This document shows, piece after piece, positions 23,901 to 32,346 of a stretch of DNA of 64,000 nt (position 1 is the first letter of the stretch; the number at the start of each line of letters is the position of its first letter). Where the stretch lies: positions 2,147,501 through 2,211,500 of the forward strand of contig NC_092569.1 in the NCBI RefSeq assembly GCF_037975245.1. Reading direction: 5' to 3'. Origin of the DNA: Apostichopus japonicus (taxonomy: Eukaryota > Echinodermata > Holothuroidea > Aspidochirotida > Stichopodidae). Position numbers and translations under genes: made by a program. Below the pieces are notes generated by a model. It saw only the letters and a program-made list of their open reading frames with translations. It searched no databases and was not told the DNA's origin.

Positions 23901-25263
23901 GGGGCACAACAAGAGACTTTTATGTCCTCAAATGACATGACTACAATCAATTACATATTTGTCAAGGACAAATAGTGGTGAATGTCATCCAAGAGTGGGC
24001 TGTTGTTTATATGTGGAGCTAAAAACAATATGTTTCACTTGAACTATAAGAATTCATGAAACAATGGGTTCACACTAACATTTAACCCTACACTGAGGAA
24101 CACCATCAAGTTAGCCTCAAAGGAGCATTCCAGGGTAAATATCTTGAAAAGCTCCATAGTTATATTTCACATTCCTTGTACTCATATTCCTGAAGACTAA
24201 AACTGCTACCTGTCAAGACTAAACTTTTACCGGTGCTGTGGCCGAGTGGATAAAGGCGGTGGCATTTGAAGCAATGAGGCTTAGCAATCGGGAGGTTCAC
24301 GGTTCGGTACCCAGCCGGGTCATAGCGAGGTGGGGTTTTATTTTCCATCCAAGAGCAATCTACGATTTTCCCATCCGACATGACTTTCTAAATTAAAAAG
24401 ATTCCAAATTTGAGTTACAAATTTATGTTGAATTGGAAGCCACCCGACGTGTAAGTTGTAATCCATAAGCCCACAGTGCAATTGCAAGTTCCTCCCATAT
24501 TGCGGTCGCTTAAGCATCATCAAAATAACTGCTGCTTATTATATTATTAAGTCATCCTTTACGCCGTCACTCACAAGACCTATCAACTCACTAGCTTACG
24601 ATAACCCTGAGCTAGCCTTAGTGCAAGTGAAGTCTTTTTCCTGACTTGCAGAATCTGTTTTGACCAGTGGCGGAGCTAGGGGTATTGGTCAGGGGGGGCA
24701 AGAATGGTCTGTAGGGGCGCTTTCGACACCATCTAAGCAGAGCGCCACCAGGATGGCGTGGAGCGTACAGAAATTTTTTGTGTAAAGATACTCCCTAGAT
24801 CGTCGGAAATGACCCTTTCCGGCCTTGCTAATTTGCAAATAAACGAAGAATAAATAGGTGTCATCGCCATTTTTGTCAGAAAATTACACCAACAAAATGT
24901 GACAAATGTCAATAGGTATATTTGAGAGCACAATAAAAAAGTCAATCATCGTGAATAAGTAAAAAGTGGTAAAAAGCTGAAAAGGGCGCCAGCAGTCCAT
25001 TTGAGTCCGTCAGGGGGGGGGGCAACCACCCCCTCTGACTGTATGGACGCTCTGCCACTGTTTTGACAGATGCTGGACAGTACAATGATACTCACAGAAA
25101 GACAGTACACACAGCTGCAACCTTCCATCTGGTGTAGATCTGTCAGGTCGTACTCTCCGAAGCAGAGCTTGCAGGTGATCTTCGGGCCTAGAGCGAGGTC
25201 ACCGCTGATGGTGCTTATCCTGGTGAACATCTCCACTTCTTGGGCATTGCTCTGGTGTTCCAT
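2801..25263 (-). CDS. RNF144: RNF144-like RBR E3 ubiquitin ligase, whole coding span (two alternative 3' ends)
   Basis: The coding exons on the minus strand are 25263-25096, 19487-19383, 9825-9765, 8119-8004, 7456-7335, 6733-6589 and 5430-5341, then either 4084-3947 or 2923-2801. All junctions are GT-AG and in phase, giving 314 or 309 residues; vertebrate RNF144A/B have about 290-305. RING1 uses C31, C34, C49, C51, C54, C57, C76 and C81. The IBR has a full C6HC set (C122, C127, C148, C151, C156, C159, H164, C169). RING2 spans C205-C234, with C218 in the GCAQMMC motif as the expected catalytic cysteine. A C-terminal hydrophobic anchor follows. In this family RING1 binds the E2, ubiquitin passes to the RING2 cysteine, and the protein sits in membranes. 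The N-terminus (GDLA...ITCKLC) looks closer to RNF144B, while tail A looks like RNF144A, so it may represent the single ancestral gene. The ATG at 25263 is the first in frame after a probable 5'UTR acceptor near 25293. Confidence 0.92.
3947..4084 (-). CDS. RNF144: RNF144 alternative last exon A (membrane anchor, DDNLPT tail)
   Basis: Acceptor AAACACCAG; 45 codons then TGA. It starts [14 protein letters not shown] and ends [10 protein letters not shown]. The GIFAG motif (G272 and G276) is the GxxxG described in RNF144A membrane segments, and the cysteine-rich stretch before an acidic tail ending LPT also matches the vertebrate pattern. It gives a 314-residue protein. Confidence 0.9.
   Translation of the reverse strand: MIGIFAGFGILLLLASPFLLLIAPCILCCKCNLCHCRDEDDNLPT
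4444..4556. promoter_or_regulatory. Two DR1-type nuclear-receptor half-site pairs
   Basis: TGACCTTTGACCT at 4444 and TGACCTATGACCT at 4544 are each direct repeats of the AGGTCA half-site (reverse strand) with one base between. They lie in the RNF144 intron just upstream of alternative exon A. Function not shown. Confidence 0.3.
5341..5430 (-). CDS. RNF144: RNF144 coding exon 7 (last shared exon)
   Basis: A 90-bp exon, phase 0 at both ends, with acceptor GAAAACTGTAG and donor CCCAG|GTAAGC. It encodes [13 protein letters not shown] followed by [17 protein letters not shown], a highly conserved RNF144 signature. Both alternative last exons join it in frame. Confidence 0.95.
6054..6535. repeat. 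Tandem repeat, about 140-bp unit, three copies and a part
   Basis: The anchor CAGCTGTGGA recurs at 6137, 6278 and 6418. Units contain ACCACTGACCGTAAGCTCG and GATTGAAGATAGAGAAC. In RNF144 intron 6; its open frames on the minus strand are a by-product. Confidence 0.85.
6589..6733 (-). CDS. RNF144: RNF144 coding exon 6 (RING2, catalytic cysteine)
   Basis: A 145-bp exon with acceptor CTTTCAG and donor GAT|GTAAGT. It encodes [19 protein letters not shown] and CKHVFCWYC, nearly unchanged from vertebrate RNF144. C218 in AGCAQ is the expected thioester-forming residue. Confidence 0.96.
7335..7456 (-). CDS. RNF144: RNF144 coding exon 5 (second half of IBR)
   Basis: A 122-bp exon with acceptor CCATTTAG and donor TTATC|GTAAGT. 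It encodes [19 protein letters not shown], the remaining IBR cysteines and histidine, then a Gln/Leu-rich linker. It ends in phase 2. Confidence 0.9.
7664..7945 (+). mobile_element. tRNA-derived SINE (plus orientation)
   Basis: Box A-like TGGCCAATTGGCTAAGGCG and box B-like GGTTCTATTCC (7717-7727) lie in a tRNA-like head. A body with CTTGGGCAAGATGCTTTATC follows, then an AAGCGCTAGATAAA tail. It fills half of RNF144 intron 4. Confidence 0.75.
8004..8119 (-). CDS. RNF144: RNF144 coding exon 4 (first half of IBR)
   Basis: A 116-bp exon with acceptor CCATTACAG and donor TCG|GTGAGA. It encodes [14 protein letters not shown] and PVHCPS, supplying the first three IBR zinc ligands. Confidence 0.93.
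8133..8360. repeat. AT-rich tandem repeat, about 78-bp unit, three copies
   Basis: Units start near 8135, 8213 and 8292 with AATATTAAATATAGGC and end GATGAATGGGTC. Directly upstream of the RNF144 exon 4 acceptor on the gene strand. Confidence 0.85.
9765..9825 (-). CDS. RNF144: RNF144 coding exon 3 (RING1-IBR linker)
   Basis: A 61-bp exon encoding [20 protein letters not shown] plus one base. The acceptor is TTCTTACAG and the donor CTCG|GTAAGT. Its phase-1 end completes a GAA codon with the next exon, recreating the family's RxxFE step before the IBR. Without this exon the frame would be lost. Confidence 0.92.
9975..10228. repeat. Long inverted repeat, 67-bp arms
   Basis: Arms 9975-10042 and 10162-10228 share ACCAACATCGTGCGTTTTG and TTGTCAGGATTTCCTACAG with few mismatches; spacer about 119 bp. 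In RNF144 intron 2, about 150 bp from exon 3. Confidence 0.8.
13790..13975 (-). mobile_element. Penelope-like element remnant (copy 2)
   Basis: Same family as copy 1 with the core at 13853-13893. The GATCGAAAC part is GATGGAAAC here, so stem pairing is weakened. It lies in RNF144 intron 2. Confidence 0.58.
14445..14600. repeat. Interspersed repeat, copy related to 24.08 kb
   Basis: Shares with 24081-24180 the order CATTTAAC, CCTACA(A/C)TGAGGA, TTAGCCT(T/C)AAAG, AGCATTCCAGGG and ATATCTTG. Confidence 0.4.
15800..15910. repeat. Simple tandem array of TGTACATGGTAAAC-like units
   Basis: Irregular repeats of (A)ATGTACATGGTAAA in RNF144 intron 2. Confidence 0.6.
16035..16455. repeat. Minisatellite, about 75-bp unit, roughly six copies
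   Basis: TACTCCTGCATATATGGT recurs with spacing of about 73-78; each unit contains GTATTGTACAGTACTG and GTAGTACTGTAAACAC. Open minus-strand frames here are artefacts. Confidence 0.8.
17040..18165. repeat. Degenerate long-unit interspersed repeat array
   Basis: GGCATCTACCTACCAA, GTTGAGATATCGTGT and CATTAAGCCC recur several times at spacings of about 170-300 bp, ending in a CA run and CCATTGCAAAGGTTACTGAG. I take it as a chain of copies of one repeat family. Confidence 0.55.
19009..19225 (+). mobile_element. tRNA-like SINE head, different family
   Basis: Box A-like TAGCTCAGTGGTTAACGC and box B-like GAGTTTGAGTC are spaced as in tRNA genes, but the cloverleaf does not close, so it is not a tRNA gene. 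Confidence 0.5.
19383..19487 (-). CDS. RNF144: RNF144 coding exon 2 (second half of RING1)
   Basis: It has 35 codons with phase 0 at both ends, acceptor CTCTGTACAG and donor GAG|GTGAGT. It starts CLKQYLALL and carries ITCPDASC, the last RING1 zinc ligands, ending IQANE, which matches the family LQENE position. Confidence 0.93.
19929..19970. repeat. Perfect 42-bp palindrome with AATAA flanks
   Basis: GCAGGGAGCTGCTACTCTAA begins the left half; the right half is its exact inverse with no spacer. AATAA stands directly on both sides (19924-19928, 19971-19975). Confidence 0.9.
20790..21298. repeat. Minisatellite of CAGTACAGCA-type units, 75-bp higher order
   Basis: Three near-identical 75-bp blocks start at 20981, 21056 and 21131, built from about 10-15-bp subunits such as CAGTACAGCATAACA; less regular on both sides. 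Frames are open on both strands. Confidence 0.88.
22048..22086. repeat. ATT/TA microsatellite
   Basis: TATTATTATTATATATATTA and continuation. Confidence 0.85.
22925..22948. repeat. (GT)n microsatellite
   Basis: About eleven GT units. Confidence 0.9.
24231..24520 (+). mobile_element. tRNA(Leu/Ser)-like SINE
   Basis: GCTGTGGCCGAGTGGATAAA (box A) and GGTTCGGTACC (box B) with a long variable region between them, then a non-tRNA body. In RNF144 intron 1. Confidence 0.55.
24665..25060. mobile_element. Non-autonomous hAT-like element (396 bp) next to RNF144 exon 1
   Basis: It starts CAGTGGCGGAGC and ends as the inverse of CAGTGGCAGAGC (11 of 12 match). The 7-bp flanks TTTTGAC at 24658-24664 and 25061-25067 look like a target duplication. 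G-run near each end, no coding capacity. It ends 35 bp from the RNF144 exon 1 donor. Confidence 0.7.
25096..25263 (-). CDS. RNF144: RNF144 coding exon 1 (start codon, first half of RING1)
   Basis: It encodes 56 residues, including [12 protein letters not shown] and GCSCVYCLS. The donor is TCT|GTGAGT, phase 0. Upstream on this strand TACAATTTCAG at about 25293 is a likely acceptor, so the exon probably carries about 29 nt of 5'UTR and a non-coding first exon lies further upstream. Reading back through that UTR meets an in-frame TGA, which supports the chosen ATG. Confidence 0.88.
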
Positions 25264-26477
25264 CACCAATAGAATGGTAAGCCTGTCAACACCTGAAATT
25301 GTACAATTGAATTGAACTAGCTTACAGTTTGGCTACCAAGTAAAAGCTTCAATAGGCCTAGACAAAAAGTGATAAGTGGGTAGTTATATTTCTCCCAGGG
25401 CAGTACATCAAATAGGGCGGTAGAGTTGTTGCATGCTACCATTGCTATGTTACAGAGTACAGTGTCTGATATTGGTATTGAATATCTATACAGTATGTTG
25501 TTTCTATGGATACAGTTGATAAACAGTTTATGGTCATAAATTCAATTTTGATACATAATTAGTTTTGTTCAACAACTACGGTTTCAATCATGCTGTTGGG
25601 CCAAGCTTACAGAGAAATTCATTTTTTTTTCAGACAGTTTTATGGAATGAGCAACCAACAAATTGTCCTGATTATCAGCCCTTGTCATAGTTTTTTTTTA
25701 ACTGTAAATTTCCTAAAAAAAGCTTTACATTCCATAAGTCCTTGAAGTGTTTCATTATATGAAATGACACAAATTTCCTGGGCTTTCGGTATAAATGTAC
25801 AGAGTGGTATAAATTAGCCATTCAAAAAATTATGAAACTACAGCATGCTCTGCTATCCTTCATAGTTGTTATGGACGGCATCTCTCCTTGTTGAATGTAC
25901 AACATATTGTACTTAGCAAAGTAAATAGAGTAACAGTGCAGTACTTAATTTAACCAGTACTGCATACTACACAACATGATCACATTCCTAATACATGCAG
26001 TGATATGTTTTTCTTTTTTTTTCTTATTATAAATAGAAGCTCAATTACTCTGTCATAAATTAAAAAACCTCAAAAATGTTACAATTAAGTACTGCATTCC
26101 CTGGGTGCAAGACTGTATACCACTGTATGTGCACAATGCTGTACAGTACAAAACAGTAGGCTATTTAGTAGCAGGGTTGGACAATCCTTTGAAGTAGCCA
26201 AACCGGTTTTGTTAGAAATTTGCAGCCATGGAGGGAATTCACCATGGAAGGGGGGGGGGGGATGAATAAGAAAATAGAAATAGATATCAAAATATGAAAC
26301 CAAAAAGCTTTGAGATGGTATGTGCTCATTGGGGGAAGGGGGAGGGGGGGCCAGTAGAATGTCCACTGATCTTTTCCCCTTGTGTATCAATTTATCAGGA
26401 GTGTTTATACATCCATTTTGTGAACATAAGCAGCATATTTCTCGTAGTACTAGCACACATGCTTTCAGGATTTACAG

Positions 26478-26695
26478 AATACTTAACAGTAGGCTTGAGT
26501 ACAATGGGCTATACTATAGTAAAGTAGGCTACAGAACAGTTGGCTTGAGTACAGTGAACTTCAGAACAGTTAATACATATAGGCTACAATAAATGCAGTA
26601 CTGTATAGCAGACAATAGCACAGTACAGTCAACAACAGTGCAGTCAGCTTGAGTATAGTACAGTAGGCTACAGTACAGTAGGCTACAGTTAATAT
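26478..26695. repeat. Degenerate AGTAGGCTACAGTAC repeat array
   Basis: Repeats of GTAGGCT(A/TG)..AGTACAGT with variable spacing; related in feel to the GTACAGTA minisatellites. Confidence 0.6.
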
Positions 26696-26960
26696 TTCAT
26701 TTCATTTATTTCGTCTATATACATAAGAACAATAGAACAAAGTGGTAAAGTATAAACAGGACACTAGAAAAACAATAGTAGTTTATCGAGCTAGTGACCA
26801 AAAAATAACAAAAAAACAAAGAAAGAAGGTAACAATTAAGAGTATAGATAAATAAACATGAGATAATCAATACTCAGTCAGGGTAGTTTTCAATTAGGTA
26901 GGCTTTAAGTTTTTGCTTCAACTTTACATAAGATTTAACAGTTTTTATATCATTTACAAG
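26695..26960. mobile_element. Possible LINE 3'-end remnant
   Basis: A sequence beginning TTTCATTTCATTTATTTCG, then an A-rich stretch, resembles the layout of the 3' end of the LINE at 45.9 kb but has no coding remnant. Weak. Confidence 0.25.
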
Positions 26961-27311
26961 CACTTTCCAGGTTAAATATATAGAGTATGTATCTGACTAC
27001 AGCATAGTCAGCTTCAATGCAGTATAATATATATAGTTGTTTATCAAATACAACTACAGATTTGCACTACCTGTACCAGTTTTACAGCCTGTAGTAAAAT
27101 CATCATCCGGCATCACAGCCATCTGTTGTATTGTGACACACAACAGACGATTCATACCAGCACCAAACACTATACACACTGTATTACAGTACTATTGTAT
27201 TCTTATACACACCATACACATTAACAGTATTGTATTCAGATTACACATGTCATATATATGGCATCTGAATGTTCACAGTTCACACACTATTGGCCTAGAG
27301 CAGCTACACTA

Positions 27312-27770
27312 GTTCTCTTTGATTACTTCAATTTTGGTAGATTGTTGTTTACTAAAAATTCCAGAACAACGTAATTTATGCGCTTGACTATTCCAGTTCC
27401 ACTTCAGAGAGTGAAAATGAGGTTAAAACTTGGATGCTTTTTATGTAATTAATGGCAATATTTTTTAGTTCCCTTTGATTACACATGGTAAATTGGTGTT
27501 TACTAAAAATTCCAGAACAACGTAATTTATGCACTTGACTATTCCAGTTCCACTTCAGAGAGTGAAAAAGAGGTTAAAACTTGGATGCTTTTTATGTAAT
27601 TAATAGCAATATTTTTTAGTTCCCTTTGCTTACATTGGTAAACTGTCGTTTACTACAAATTCCAGAACAACGTAATTTATGCGCTTGACTATCCAGTTCC
27701 ACTTCAGAGAGTGAAAAAGAGGTTAAAACTCGGATGCTTTTTATGTAATGAATGGCAATATTTTGCAAAG
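27312..27770. repeat. Tandem repeat, 150-bp unit, three copies
   Basis: CCAGAACAACGTAATTTATG starts at 27361, 27512 and 27662; copies differ by a few bases only. Confidence 0.9.
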
Positions 27771-28099
27771 TGTCTCCGCGTTCAATTCTGTAGAATCTAA
27801 TGGGGAAGAAAACCCTACTCTGTCCTCTTACTGTATAAAAGTTCATTTCATGAATAAATGAAGAATAACATCTTAGTTTGAGCAACTATAGTTAAAATAA
27901 GCTAGGGTATGCTTATTTAATCGATAAGTTTGGAAAATTTGCTGCAAATCGGCGACCAAACTAAACCAAATGCTAAACGATTTTCTAACAGTTTTTTTTT
28001 TCTCATAATTTTGGGATTTGCAACAACACAGACTTGACTGTTTTTGAAGGTATTAAACATTGATTACTAGGTTGGAATTTTAAAACCTTTTCCTTTCTT

Positions 28100-28200
28100 C
28101 ATAAAAATAATAATAATAATAATAACAATATATGAGACCTATATAGCGCCAAATCAGTAGACAAAAGTCACTGCTAAAGGCGCTTTACAAAGAAAGCAGA
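28100..28200 (-). mobile_element. SINE tail fragment with (ATA)n
   Basis: An ATA microsatellite, then TATAGCGCC and AAAGGCGCTTTACA, which resemble SINE tails in this window in reverse. Confidence 0.35.
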
Positions 28201-28756
28201 TTAATTTACAAAAGAACAAGTGAAAAAATAAAAGCTTGTTCTGTCTCCCAAATACAGTATTGAACTGTTCTGTAATAACATTGCAGCTACAGTAGCTACA
28301 CCCATATTCAGCAAACTTGCATACTTTTGACCTCATGACCAAGCTGGTTTATTTTTATTGATGCTGTTTGCTAACATTGTTGTTGGCATACATTTATGCA
28401 TTAAATTGAGATGTAATTGATAACAGAGTCATTAAAATTTCATAAGTTTCACATGCTGAATGTTTTCAGCATTATTGAACAGACGTAAGTTAATACCTAC
28501 AGCAGCCTCAGGGCATTGCGGCCAGCTGCATAAGTTAGGCAAGCTCATAGACAATTTACTGTATAAGTACTGAGCCAAAGGTAATAGCTGCATTCTCATT
28601 AATGATACAGGCTTCCATGTCAAATTTTGCTGGCCAAATAATGTGGCCAACCCACATTATTTTCTTCCCCTTATTGTGATGTTGAAGAACTTTGTACCCT
28701 ATCACTAACATGAATCATTCATGATGCTTCTGGGGCTCTGGAGAGAATGAACTTAC

Positions 28757-28948
28757 ATCACATGGAACTACTAAATCGCTCCAAGCATTGTGTATCTTTT
28801 GAAGAACTGCAAAGAATATTACGGATGTAGCTCTGATTCCTTTAAACCGTCCATAAATGCTAAAATGCTTGTACTTTGAGAATAACGTTTGCGTACATCT
28901 AGTTGCCTGTTTGGTCACAGAATATTTCAAACAAGAAGCACTTGCCAT
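28757..28948 (-). CDS. Orphan first-exon-like ORF ending at a splice donor
   Basis: A true ATG opens 64 codons that end exactly at GAT|GTAAGTTC. The peptide starts MASASCLKYSVTKQATRC and is rich in Ser, Lys and Arg and poor in acidic residues, like a mitochondrial presequence. I could not find a following exon in the 3.5 kb before RNF144 exon 1, and joining it to that exon meets a stop. It may be an exon of a lost or distant gene, or chance. I do not recognise it. Confidence 0.22.
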
Positions 28949-30228
28949 TCTGGCTAGTCTTAGTCAGTATAGCCAGCCAACTGTAGGAAAGCATTGTTTT
29001 AAATGAGAAAATTGAAGAAAATAGTTTTCGTGTTGGCTCCTGTGAACACAACTTGGGGCAGTTCTTCGTAGAATATACTCTAATATTAGTCTTTTCTACA
29101 TGAAATCAATTTTATTCAACACAGGATGTAATTTTTCAACATTTCTGCTAAGGTCGCTGTGATGATATTGTATTATATTGTTAATCTTAGCAGTTTGTTT
29201 TTGGCCTTTACGGCCTTCTATATATTATTCAGCCTTCAATATGTTACTTAGTATCGTTTTGCTGGTTGTGTTTTGTTGTTTCAAAGTTATAACCTCATTA
29301 AAGGTCTGTAATCAAGTGTATTAGTCGTTGTCATTATTACTACAGTCGCGACTTGGCATTTGATAACATTTCTATAAGCCGAAGTGTTAAGCTAAGTTTT
29401 GAACAATTATACTGTGTAATGATTCATACAACAGAAGTAATGGAATGGATACGCTAATGACTTTCTCAACAAATTGCAAGCACTTTTACCGTTTTAGCTT
29501 TCACCACAAGAGTTTTAGGCACATCAATTTGGTTGGAAATGTGATCGTCGGCATCTAAGATTAACAATCCTACTGCAAAATAATACAATGACTTCAATCA
29601 ACTATCACATGAAATGTCAGTTTTGTTTTGTAAATGTGACAAAGAGCCCTAGATAGATGTTATGTGTGAGTACAAACGATTTACGCACTAATAATAAGGC
29701 CCTCTGGAAGCAAAGATCGATTGTCTATCCATTTCTGGGTATCGAAATAGGAAGATGCGACAATGTTTACCAATTTCAAGGAGCTTCCTCAAAATGTTAT
29801 CGGGCTACCACAATCTCAGGGCAAAAGTCCTGAGGGGCATGGTGGTGTACGGTAACATGCTCCATAACTTTGTGTGAAGTGTAAATATGTAGCTGCACTG
29901 ATAGACAATCTGTAGCTACCAATGGGCAATACTTAACTAAGTGCCTGAGACTAGGGCAAGAGTTATGTAGGCTGACCAATCCCTAACGTAGGTCTACAAC
30001 AAATAACTAACGTTAGGCCTTTACTATGGCTAGCCAAATCCTAACCAAGGCTCACACTAACACTGCACACTACATTGACAATAACACTAACACTACAGTT
30101 ACTAACAATCCTGAAAAAGTGAAATAATTACTAACAGTAACACGTAGGCCTAGACAAGGTCTAACTGGGTAGTCGGGATTGACTACCAAAGAACAAATTT
30201 AAGAAGAAGTTTGTTTCAGATATTTACC

Positions 30229-30330
30229 TGTCCTTCGAATTGGAATGAGAAATTTATTACCGAACCCGAATTATACACAATCAGACGACATCTAACTAAG
30301 TTAGCCCAAGTTCCACTCTGTGCTATTGTT
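30229..30330 (-). promoter_or_regulatory. Possible RNF144 non-coding first exon and promoter area
   Basis: On the minus strand AAGGACAG|GTAAATA (donor at 30228/30227) is a good splice donor at the upstream side of a 5 kb stretch with no other candidate for the missing 5'UTR exon. No TATA or Inr can be singled out, and the exon boundary given is a guess. Confidence 0.2.
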
Positions 30331-31604
30331 GTACGAACGTCAACAATTCAGGAATGACAGCGAATAATTAAGACGCAACTATTAAATCTCTCGCGTTAGA
30401 CAAACTACATTGGTAAATTGTTACTTTTATCTTTAGGTAATTCTTCCGTTTGTTGACGGAATAGATTCAAGAGTTTTCGATTAATTTAAATTACAAAATC
30501 ACACCGATTCACTCACAAAGCACCTCTCAATCATCAATAACGAGTCTGTGCATGTGAATATTAGAGACCGTATATTGATGAATAGAGCCCTCTATTTTCA
30601 AATTGTAGTCTTCCAGAGCCACAGGGTGTGTTAACTACCATAGAAATTGATGGTAACCTCTCACAGTTGTTCCACCTTGATAAATCAAATGTTTCAAAAA
30701 TCTATTGATATGATGATATATGTGATAAACCAAACGTTTACATATGCATTGCAAAAATATAATGCCTCTTTCAATTTCCAATAGGAATATTCTGTACTAA
30801 TGTATATTTTTTCAATAATATTTTGTTCAAATGTTCAAATCGACCCATCCTCCATCCCCTCCCACCCCCCCCCCCCGGCATATACTACCACCGTGTCCAT
30901 CGCTCCAAATATACTCCATCGTGAAGGAATTAAGGGTATTCATGCCGCCAAGAGCCAAATTAACCAGATCCGTCAAGGCGAGGGTTGAGGAAGAAAGAAA
31001 AAATGGCAACCATTTAATTATAGTACGAGGGATTTTCGTCAGTACAATCTTCCATACTGTATACTGAACTTAGTGATTTACCCCCCCCCTCCCCCACACC
31101 CCAAGAACCCCCGCTGGATAATTGGTAAAAGAAATATAAGCTTGCAGGGGAGGATGATTATGTGCAGGTCTGGTACTTCGTCCTCAATATCGATCTAGTC
31201 ATTAATATAAGCCATGGCCATAGACAATATTAGCAACGTGCAGCATTTTATTGTGTGATCGATTGAAAACCATATACCCTACTTAACTCGACCGGCCGTG
31301 GACGTGGCAAAACGATAAGCGAATACCACCTGTCTAGAAAGAGGTATCCTGTTTATTTGTTGACGCTTAGTGCTTGTTTAGGTCACACGCAAATCTATCT
31401 CTTTGTAATTGTTTACATTTTGTTAAAACTGGGCAAGTGTTTAGTCGTGAGCTGACGCAGCATGGGCGAACTGGAGAATGGCGTTGTTACCAGCTCAGGG
31501 ATCCAACCGTCATATTATGGGTTTGGAAACAAGCGGCATATTTGACCCTCGGACGAAGCTAGCACAATTCACGACCTCTTAGAAGAAAAACCTGTATCTT
31601 AACC

Positions 31605-31955
31605 CAGTGGCGTAGGAAGGTACTTTAGAGGGGGGGGGGGCTGAAGACTGATGGCCGGCCTGGGGGAGGGGTCTAAGGGGAGGGGGTGGATTTTTTTTGC
31701 CTTTCCAGGTGGCCTCAGATGCAATTTGGTGCAATATAGCACACTTCAACACCCACTCCATTTTGTAAGGAATTTTGCATTTTCACCTGGCCTTAGATGC
31801 AATTTGGTGCTTCAAAATGAGTTTTTTTCTCATTTGGAAATGAAAAAGGGGTTTTCTGACTTGTGGAGCGGGGGGGGGGGGGCGGAACGATACTTCCGCC
31901 CCCATATGTTTCACTGGGGGGCTGGCGCCCTCAGCCCCCGGTTCCTACGCCCTTG
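31605..31955. mobile_element. Non-autonomous hAT-like element (351 bp)
   Basis: Ends CAGTGGCGTAGGAA and the inverse of CAAGGGCGTAGGAA (12 of 14). Flanking octamers TCTTAACC and CCTCAACC match at 6 of 8. Two G-runs of 10 or more inside. Confidence 0.55.
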
Positions 31956-32346
31956 CCTCAACCTTCCCCACCCAATGGCGCACCGGTGCCAACCGGCGTA
32001 TGCCAATCCGTCCCTGCGCCGCGCGATGCACGACCGTTAGTTGGAACAAAGCCGGCCGGCGTCAGCACTGTCGAACTGAACGCGACCCAACGGTAAATTA
32101 ACCGTCGTAACTAAACAATTAAATGTGGGAAGTCATTGATAGTTCGGAACTGATGTGCGATTGATCAAGATTTTGGCAGCTTTAAATCGCGTCAGCTTTA
32201 GTCGGGAACACTGGACGTTTTTTGAAGCGTTTTCCCGAATGTCAGTCGACAGTGTGGGAAGGTTCAAGAGTACAACTGTCAAAGTTTCCGGCAGCATTCT
32301 TCAGTAAGTTATTTTTCGGATATTAGTTTACAGTGTTTACTAGGTG

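Larger units (their letters stand above)
19488..25095. other. RNF144: RNF144 intron 1
   Basis: A 5.6-kb intron with the 42-bp palindrome, CAGTACAGCA minisatellite, microsatellites, a tRNA-like SINE and the hAT-like element. A Cn run stands at 21903-21916. Confidence 0.7.
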
